Positions 58,644-64,000 of a stretch of 64,000 nt of DNA are shown in pieces. Each line of letters begins with the position of its first letter. Position 1 is the first letter of the stretch. Below the pieces are notes generated by a model, which saw nothing but the letters and a program-made list of their open reading frames with translations, did not search any database and was not told the origin of the DNA. Position numbers and translations under genes: made by a program. Origin of the DNA: Phragmitibacter flavus (GTDB taxonomy: Bacteria > Verrucomicrobiota > Verrucomicrobiia > Verrucomicrobiales > Verrucomicrobiaceae); assembly GCF_005780165.1 (NCBI RefSeq), contig NZ_VAUV01000013.1, positions 1-64,000 on the forward strand, read 5' to 3'.

Positions 58644-60197
58644 TCAACCAAACAAACCATCCAATACCCAGCCCTGTTTCTCGCGAACGAGTTGATACAA
58701 AGCCCCGTCATCGACCGCCACCTCCCACACCTCGCGCTCCCATGCACCACTATTCCACCAGTCCCCCGACACCAACCACGGCCCACCCGCCGCCGTCACC
58801 TTCAACCATCCACCACCACCCACCTGCAACGCCTCCGGTCTCCCTCCCTCATCCAAACCCACCAGCACCGGCCTCACCGGACGATACCGCCTCAACGGCA
58901 GCCCATTCGACATCAACAAGCGCTCTTCTGATCCCGGTAACGACGCCTCCGCAGCCGCCACCGGCTCCAGATAGTTCACCAAGGTAAACGCATCCGGTCG
59001 ACGACTCGGCAGCATCTTCACCCTGCCCACCTGACCCGCCCCCAGCAAGGCCTCCAGCTGCCCCAAGGTCTCCGCCAGGCGGTTCGGATCACGCAAACCT
59101 CGTTCAAACAATCCCGACTGCTGTCCAAACGGACGCACCGACACCAACTCCAAAGCAACTGCCACAATCGGCGCCCCCGCACTCACGCCCTCCAGATGCG
59201 TGTGCAACAACCGCAACAACAACGCCGCATTCCGCGTCGGCTCCGCCACTCGCAGGGTGTTTTCATAAACCGTGCGATCATCAAACCGCAACTGCACCCA
59301 CTGCGCCGAAGCCACCAGCCACGCATCCGCCAGCCTCCCACAAAGATCATCCAGAAGACGCCTCAATAAAAACAACAGCGGCTCCAGACACTCCACCGGA
59401 TGCTCCAGCTCCACCTCCTCGCGATACCCCACCACCGGACACACCCTTTTTAACAACCGCCCGCGTCCCCCGCGACACAGATCCCACAACCACAAGCCCT
59501 CCTGCCCCAGCCGCAACGCCATCTCCGCACGCGGCAACGCCGCCAGTTGCGCCAGCGTCCGAATGCCCCACAAACGCAGCACCTCCATCACCTCCCGCGA
59601 TGGCTTCAACACACTCAAAGGCAAATGCTGCAACAACTTCGCCCCATCCTCCGCATCATCGCCCAACGTCAACACCGGCCGCGCCGCAAACGCCGCCAGG
59701 ATCGCCAGATCCGCTTTGCACGCCATCCCCACCCGCACGCCCAAGCGCTTCTCGCGCAACCACTCGCGCATGCGCTGACCCGCCTCCCTGCTGTCGCGCT
59801 TCACCTCCGCGAAACTCGATCTCGACAAATCCAGCACACACAACCCCGGCTGCGTTGACTCATAATCCGGCGTCCACAACGACGCACATGCCAGCAACAC
59901 CTCCTGCGCCGCCCGCTCCCCCTGCGCATCCCGCCGCAGCAATTCCAAACGCGGACACCGCGCCAACGCCTGCGACGCCGTCATTCCCGCCACCACCCCC
60001 TGCGCTTCCGCGCGACCATTCGCATGCAGCACCCGCCCCTTGTTCTCCATGTCCTCATCCTCACCATTAGAACCATCACCATCACCATCCAACACCGCCA
60101 CCCATCGCTTCGAAAAAGCCTGACGACACAACACCGCCTGCAAATGAAAACGCGGCAGCCACAACGCCGCATAAAACGCTGAAAGACCTCCTTTCAT
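58644..60197 (-). CDS. imuB: Y-family polymerase-like protein ImuB
   Basis: The ATG at 60197 overlaps the imuA stop by one base (TGATG) and has GGAGG upstream; a GTG one codon earlier is another possibility. The 517-residue protein matches the DinB-like fold but the catalytic start reads ALWLPRFHLQAVL instead of DMDAFFA, as is normal for ImuB, which lacks polymerase activity and links DnaE2 to the beta clamp. Family features include LWGIRTLAQLAALP and ARCPRLELLRRD. It works with ImuA and DnaE2 in induced mutagenesis. Confidence 0.93.
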   Translation of the reverse strand: MKGGLSAFYAALWLPRFHLQAVLCRQAFSKRWVAVLDGDGDGSNGEDEDMENKGRVLHANGRAEAQGVVAGMTASQALARCPRLELLRRDAQGERAAQEVLLACASLWTPDYESTQPGLCVLDLSRSSFAEVKRDSREAGQRMREWLREKRLGVRVGMACKADLAILAAFAARPVLTLGDDAEDGAKLLQHLPLSVLKPSREVMEVLRLWGIRTLAQLAALPRAEMALRLGQEGLWLWDLCRGGRGRLLKRVCPVVGYREEVELEHPVECLEPLLFLLRRLLDDLCGRLADAWLVASAQWVQLRFDDRTVYENTLRVAEPTRNAALLLRLLHTHLEGVSAGAPIVAVALELVSVRPFGQQSGLFERGLRDPNRLAETLGQLEALLGAGQVGRVKMLPSRRPDAFTLVNYLEPVAAAEASLPGSEERLLMSNGLPLRRYRPVRPVLVGLDEGGRPEALQVGGGGWLKVTAAGGPWLVSGDWWNSGAWEREVWEVAVDDGALYQLVREKQGWVLDGLFG

Positions 60198-60880
60198 CAC
60201 CCCGCCTCCGCCATTGAGTTTAGTCGACGCTCCAAGCCCTTTCTCCCGCCCCGCTGCTGCACCCTGCCGCGCAACTCTGACAGCAAACCCTCACGCGACC
60301 CATCCAACGCCTCCACCGCATGTGTCTCCTCCAAAAACAACCTCGCCCGAGCACACGGCACCATCTGAAACGACGTAAACGCACACAACAACGTCCCCGC
60401 CTTCTCCGCCAGCATGCGCAAGCGATGCCATGCAGGCGCAGGAATCTGCCGCAACGCCTGCGCCGGACAAAACTGCAAATCCAACAACACCCGCGTGATG
60501 TTGCCATCGCGAAGCAACAAATCCGCCGCCCGAATCGCCCGGTTCGCATCCCGACACCGCACCCACAACAAACGGTTCAGCGTCTCCATCGAAGCACTCG
60601 CAGGATCAAACGCATCCGCCCCATCCACCAACGCCACCCTGGGTCGCAAGCTTTCCCGTTCTGCCTCCATCAACGCCAGCAACAACAACCCCGCCCCCGC
60701 ACTGCCCCGCTCATCCACAATCTCCGCCACCGTTCCCTGCATCAGCCGCATTCCATCCAGACAAGCCCACCCCGTCTGAATCGCCCCCATTTCTCCCCCC
60801 GACGAAAGCGCATGCGCATGCGCCTCCGGGTATTGCTCCCGCAATACTTCACGCAAAGAAATCACATTGGCCGGGATCAT
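60197..60880 (-). CDS. imuA: ImuA, RecA-like mutagenesis protein
   Basis: The ATG at 60880 (MIPANVISLREVLREQYPEAHAH) is chosen because ImuA proteins begin with this LRE..R..PEAH pattern and because a LexA box lies directly upstream; the ORF runs open to 60967. The 227-residue protein is a RecA/SulA-like domain without a clear Walker A motif (EIVDERGSAGAGLLLLALM). It is part of the damage-induced polymerase complex with ImuB and DnaE2. It is the first gene of the unit and its stop overlaps imuB. Confidence 0.9.
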   Translation of the reverse strand: MIPANVISLREVLREQYPEAHAHALSSGGEMGAIQTGWACLDGMRLMQGTVAEIVDERGSAGAGLLLLALMEAERESLRPRVALVDGADAFDPASASMETLNRLLWVRCRDANRAIRAADLLLRDGNITRVLLDLQFCPAQALRQIPAPAWHRLRMLAEKAGTLLCAFTSFQMVPCARARLFLEETHAVEALDGSREGLLSELRGRVQQRGGRKGLERRLNSMAEAG

Positions 60881-60882
60881 AG

Positions 60883-60896
60883 TGTTCTTTTGAACA
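60883..60896 (-). promoter_or_regulatory. LexA box of the imuA-imuB-dnaE2 cassette
   Basis: The palindrome TGTTC-TTTT-GAACA matches exactly the consensus TGTTC-N4-GAACA known for LexA of Verrucomicrobium. It lies two bases from the imuA start codon. TTGCAG and, 17 bases on, TATGTT (the latter overlapping the box) form a possible promoter. The cassette is therefore likely repressed by LexA and induced by DNA damage. Confidence 0.88.
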
Positions 60897-61161
60897 TATT
60901 TCATAAGCATAGTATCTGCAATCCTTATGAACCGAAAGTTTCTGCGGTCCCCTAAAACCGTCGGCAACCACCGGTTTTTTTGTCTTCACCAATACCAAAC
61001 ACGGATGTTCCGCCCATGAGTTGATCCGCAAACAAGAACCTGACAAACACAACCTTGACTCATCGGATAAGGGCACCACCCTTGCGCTGACGGCAAGCCA
61101 ATCTCGCCAACTTCGACTTGGCTCATTCCCTGCGTTGATGGCTGCCACATCAACCCCCGCC

Positions 61162-62793
61162 ATGGACACGCTTCAAACCTTCCTCTTCGCCCATCCGCTC
61201 GCACTCCTCACCCTGGTCATCGCCCTCGGATATGCGTTGGGAGAAATCCGCCTGCCAGGCAATTTCCGATTCGGCATGGCAGCCATCCTTTTCGTGGGGC
61301 TCGCCTTCGGATTCTGGAATCCCGCGTTTGGTCATGCCATTCCGGAACTGATCCAAACGCTCGGACTCGCGATCTTTGTCTACTGCGTTGGACTGGAAGC
61401 CGGACCCGGTTTTTTCCGCTCGCTGGGCAAATCAGGACTGCGCGTCAACCTGATGGTGGTCCTCTGCATCAGCAGCGGTGCCGGGCTCATCTGGCTCTGC
61501 ATGCGCAGCCAGCTGGCCAGCAAAGAACTGCTCACCGGACTGCTCTGCGGCTTGATGAACAACACCCCCGCCCTCGCCGCCGCCACCGATTCCATCCGCC
61601 GCATCAGCAGCGACCCCGAACTGCCCAACCAGATCGTCGTCGGATACGGCATCGCCTACCCCTTCAGCCTCATCGCCTTGCTGATTTTTTACCATTTGCT
61701 CTGCCGCAGAGCCTTCGGCCCCTCCGCCATCGCCCCGCCCAGTTCGTCTCATACCGACGTCGCCGACACCTTGAAAGTGGAGCAACTGCCTGCTGACAAA
61801 GACCATTGGCTTGCCGAAGAAATCACCCAAAAAACCGGCCTTCTTCTCTCCCGTGTGTTTCATACCGACACCAACGCGGAAGTGGTCCATCCCACCACCC
61901 GCATTCATCAAGGGGCCCGCCTTGTCGTCATCGGCAATGCCGAGCAACTGGCCGATGGTGCCCGGCTGCTGGGCCGCTTCTCCGGCGGCACCTTCGAGAC
62001 CCGGCAAAAAGGTTTCACCGTTCATCGTTACGTGCTCTCCAATCCGAAACTGGCCGGACGCAGCCTTGGCGAGATCGCCGATCACCTGGAAAAGATGGAC
62101 GGCGTCCTCACCCGCGTGCGCCGCGGTGATGTCGAGCTTTCCGTCAACCGCAACATCCGGCTTCTGCCTGGAGATCGGGTCCGCATCGTTGCCAAACAGG
62201 GTCAGGAAGGTGACATCAAAAAATACATCGGCGACTCCCTGCATGCCCTCGGGTCACAAGGGTCACTCACCTTTGTCCTTGGCATCTTCCTCGGCCTCGT
62301 GTTCGGCGCGATTCCCCTAGCCCTGCCCGGGTTGTCAAATCCCCTCAAGCTCGGCGCCGCAGGCGGGCCACTGGTCATCGCCCTTCTCTTTGGTTACCTT
62401 GGCCGCACCGGACCACTCATCTGGAACATCCCCTTTTCCAACAACCTCGCCCTGCGTCACCTTGGTATCGCGCTGTTCTTCGCCGTCGTCGGCTGCCGCG
62501 CAGGCGGTGGCCTTTCCGCCGTGTTCAACCTTCAAGGCATGATGCTGGTCGCCACCGCCGTCTCCATCGTCTTGCTGTTTCACTTCATGCTCTGGCTGCT
62601 GCTGCGACTCAGCGGCGAGCGCAATCTCGGCGCTTTCCTCGGCTTCAGCGCCGGCATGCAAACCCAGCCCGCCGCCCTCACCTTCGCCTCCCACCGCATT
62701 CCCGGAGACGCCGTCCCGATCAGTTACGCCACGGTATTCCCCCTCGCCCTGGTGTTGAAGATCATCATCGCGCAACTGTTGGTGCTTGGCTGA
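61162..62793 (+). CDS. AspT/YbjL-type membrane transporter
   Basis: The ATG at 61162 (MDTLQTFLFAHPLALLTLVIALGYALG) is preferred; 61138 is another candidate. The 543-residue protein has two AspT-type membrane halves (IFVYCVGLEAGPGFFRSLG in the first, GLMNNTPALAAA and GAAGGPLVIALL further on) separated by two TrkA-C-like domains (about residues 200-390; HPTTRIHQGARLVVIG and LLPGDRVRIVAKQG). The family covers aspartate/alanine exchangers and putative transporters such as YidE and YbjL. The substrate is unknown. It is divergent from the SOS cassette across a 281-bp gap with the LexA box. Confidence 0.85.
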   Translation: MDTLQTFLFAHPLALLTLVIALGYALGEIRLPGNFRFGMAAILFVGLAFGFWNPAFGHAIPELIQTLGLAIFVYCVGLEAGPGFFRSLGKSGLRVNLMVVLCISSGAGLIWLCMRSQLASKELLTGLLCGLMNNTPALAAATDSIRRISSDPELPNQIVVGYGIAYPFSLIALLIFYHLLCRRAFGPSAIAPPSSSHTDVADTLKVEQLPADKDHWLAEEITQKTGLLLSRVFHTDTNAEVVHPTTRIHQGARLVVIGNAEQLADGARLLGRFSGGTFETRQKGFTVHRYVLSNPKLAGRSLGEIADHLEKMDGVLTRVRRGDVELSVNRNIRLLPGDRVRIVAKQGQEGDIKKYIGDSLHALGSQGSLTFVLGIFLGLVFGAIPLALPGLSNPLKLGAAGGPLVIALLFGYLGRTGPLIWNIPFSNNLALRHLGIALFFAVVGCRAGGGLSAVFNLQGMMLVATAVSIVLLFHFMLWLLLRLSGERNLGAFLGFSAGMQTQPAALTFASHRIPGDAVPISYATVFPLALVLKIIIAQLLVLG

Positions 62794-62805
62794 TGATGAA
62801 AGCAC

Positions 62806-64000
62806 TTACTTCTTCATCTTCACCAACACCCGCAGTCGCTTGTGCTGATAAGTCCCGGCATTCTGCGTAAACGTCCAGTCGCGCGACTGCCCCGTGCTGT
62901 TGCCAATACCAATATCAGCGCTCTGCGCAGCATTCCAATTGTTGATGGCAAACAAGGTTGTGTTGCTGCCATGATGATGGATCTGCATCGAACCATAACC
63001 CGCCTCCGCACCTGCGATCAGATCCCCCGAATCATACAAGGCATCCGAGGCATTGGGCACCCCGACCCCATTCGCCGGACCATAATTGCCCGGCCAGAAC
63101 TCCACATTCAACAAGTCGCCCACCTCGCCATTTGGCAAACCCGGCACATTGCTCAACACCCGCGCGTTTTTGATAACTTGCTGAAACGAGGCCCCTGAAG
63201 CAGCCGTTGGAATGCCCAGCTTCTTCAGTTCATTGGTCAAAGCATCCGCCGAAACATAACAGTATTTCAACGCCCCACTGCTATCTCGCAAATCCACAAA
63301 CCATGCCACGCGTTCAACCGTTCCTTTAATCTTATCCGAGTTATCCACATCATAAATAGGAGCACCACTAAGTTTCGACAAATCCATATCATAAAGCACC
63401 TCATACTCCGCCGCTTCAGCCACCTTTTCCTTGAGCATGTCCTTGATCCTGATCTCCCCCGCCTTGAATGGATAGGCTGGCAATCCCACCGAGTTCACCA
63501 AGTTGGGCTGCGCCGCTTTGTTGAAACCAAAACGCACCGCCGTCGGCTGCTTGACTCCTGCCGCCGACAACACCACGTCGCTTCCTTCAATCACCGCGTC
63601 CGCTTTCACATAGCCCGTGTCCTCACCCACAATCTCAAACCAGTCGAGCGGCTGTCCATTGCGCGATTTCAGACCACCTGCCACCTGATCAAACGTCACC
63701 CGCAACTTGCCGGGTTCCTCCTTCAACGCCTTGAACACGGGACCTGAAGCCACCACTTCCTCACGACCATAAGTCCCCTTCAAAGCCAGCAACGCCAGCC
63801 GCTTCCCCACGTCCTGTTTGTTCTTCGGATGAATGTCATTCAAGTCAGCAATGTCCATCGTTGAAACGATCCCGGTATTAGGAATTTCCAGTGCTGCGTA
63901 TTGCGCCTCCCAAAAAGTCGGCAACACCAAGGGATCTTCCTGACCGTAGAGAAACGGCGCAATTTGCACATAATAAAATGGGAACTCGCCCTGATTCCAT
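62806..64000 (-). CDS. Sialate O-acetylesterase, C-terminal part (continues beyond window)
   Basis: The reading frame runs off the right end; upstream residues at the edge read WNQGEFPFYYVQIAPFLYGQ, a family hallmark, so the apparent ATG is internal. The visible part has LPTFWEAQYAALEIPNTGIV, the catalytic DLNDIHPKNKQDVGKRLA and NLVNSVGLPAYPF, which belong to the SGNH-type sialate O-acetylesterase family. A further 200 residues (from about KAGEIRIKDML) form a C-terminal extension, ending with HKRLRVLVKMKK. It probably deacetylates sugars outside the cell, in keeping with the sialidase-like genes at 20 and 48 kb. Confidence 0.88.
   Translation of the reverse strand, partial: WNQGEFPFYYVQIAPFLYGQEDPLVLPTFWEAQYAALEIPNTGIVSTMDIADLNDIHPKNKQDVGKRLALLALKGTYGREEVVASGPVFKALKEEPGKLRVTFDQVAGGLKSRNGQPLDWFEIVGEDTGYVKADAVIEGSDVVLSAAGVKQPTAVRFGFNKAAQPNLVNSVGLPAYPFKAGEIRIKDMLKEKVAEAAEYEVLYDMDLSKLSGAPIYDVDNSDKIKGTVERVAWFVDLRDSSGALKYCYVSADALTNELKKLGIPTAASGASFQQVIKNARVLSNVPGLPNGEVGDLLNVEFWPGNYGPANGVGVPNASDALYDSGDLIAGAEAGYGSMQIHHHGSNTTLFAINNWNAAQSADIGIGNSTGQSRDWTFTQNAGTYQHKRLRVLVKMKK

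Overview
The window reads as a chromosomal piece of a Verrucomicrobiota bacterium, most likely near Verrucomicrobium/Prosthecobacter. Pointers are a large PVC-type membrane-bound dehydrogenase/cytochrome with NPCBM and HEAT regions, a PEP-CTERM exosorted protein, several sialidase/esterase genes, a monomeric isocitrate dehydrogenase, an Mla lipid-transport operon (hence a diderm), and a perfect TGTTC-N4-GAACA box, the LexA motif known from Verrucomicrobium, in front of the imuA-imuB-dnaE2 mutagenesis cassette. Most genes are GC-rich with C-ending codons, so long antisense shadow ORFs are common. No rRNA, transposase, prophage or CRISPR array was found; there is one tRNA (Ser-GCU).

Layout. 0-6.7 kb: exported protease/transglutaminase fusion, PVC cytochrome, PEP-CTERM protein. 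6.7-13.9 kb: signalling block with an RsbQ-like hydrolase followed by two hybrid histidine kinases and two kinases with RsbRD-type N-termini. 13.9-21 kb: two transglutaminase-like proteins, an M20 deacylase, a Gfo/Idh/MocA oxidoreductase, a PIN-domain protein and a sialidase. 21-28.2 kb: housekeeping (rpsA with a clear terminator, ileS, lspA) with small proteins and uraD. 28.4-36.6 kb: oxidoreductase, GH15 glucoamylase, UPF0114 membrane protein, and mlaE-F-D-C-A in one operon. 36.7-39.8 kb: Cys/Gly-rich membrane protein and icd. 39.9-45.9 kb: a small accessory/defence island with a nucleotidyltransferase-like pair, a large SIR2-DUF4020 protein of lower GC, and two PIN toxin-antitoxin pairs. 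46-55.4 kb: esterases, TerB-like protein, sialidase-like protein, adenosine deaminase, RhlE helicase, tRNA-Ser and a sugar dehydrogenase-cytochrome fusion. 55.5-60.9 kb: SOS mutagenesis cassette. 61-64 kb: AspT-type transporter and the 3' part of a sialate O-acetylesterase gene cut by the window end.

The most unusual signals are: (1) short intergenic palindromes, often starting right after stop codons, whose stems vary while pairing is preserved, coupled at four places to a pyrimidine-rich TTCATCC tract abutting the end of a minus-strand gene; one of them folds as a three-way junction; (2) a roughly 440-bp low-GC block inside ileS that looks like a recombination patch; (3) the RsbQ plus multi-kinase block, which lacks any obvious output regulator; (4) the SIR2/toxin-antitoxin island; (5) a three-part fusion of a serine protease, a lectin-like region and a SirB1-type transglutaminase domain. 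Starts were moved from the longest ORF wherever a signal peptide, ribosome-binding site, family start or upstream operator argued for it. All product names come from motif reading by eye; no database search was run.
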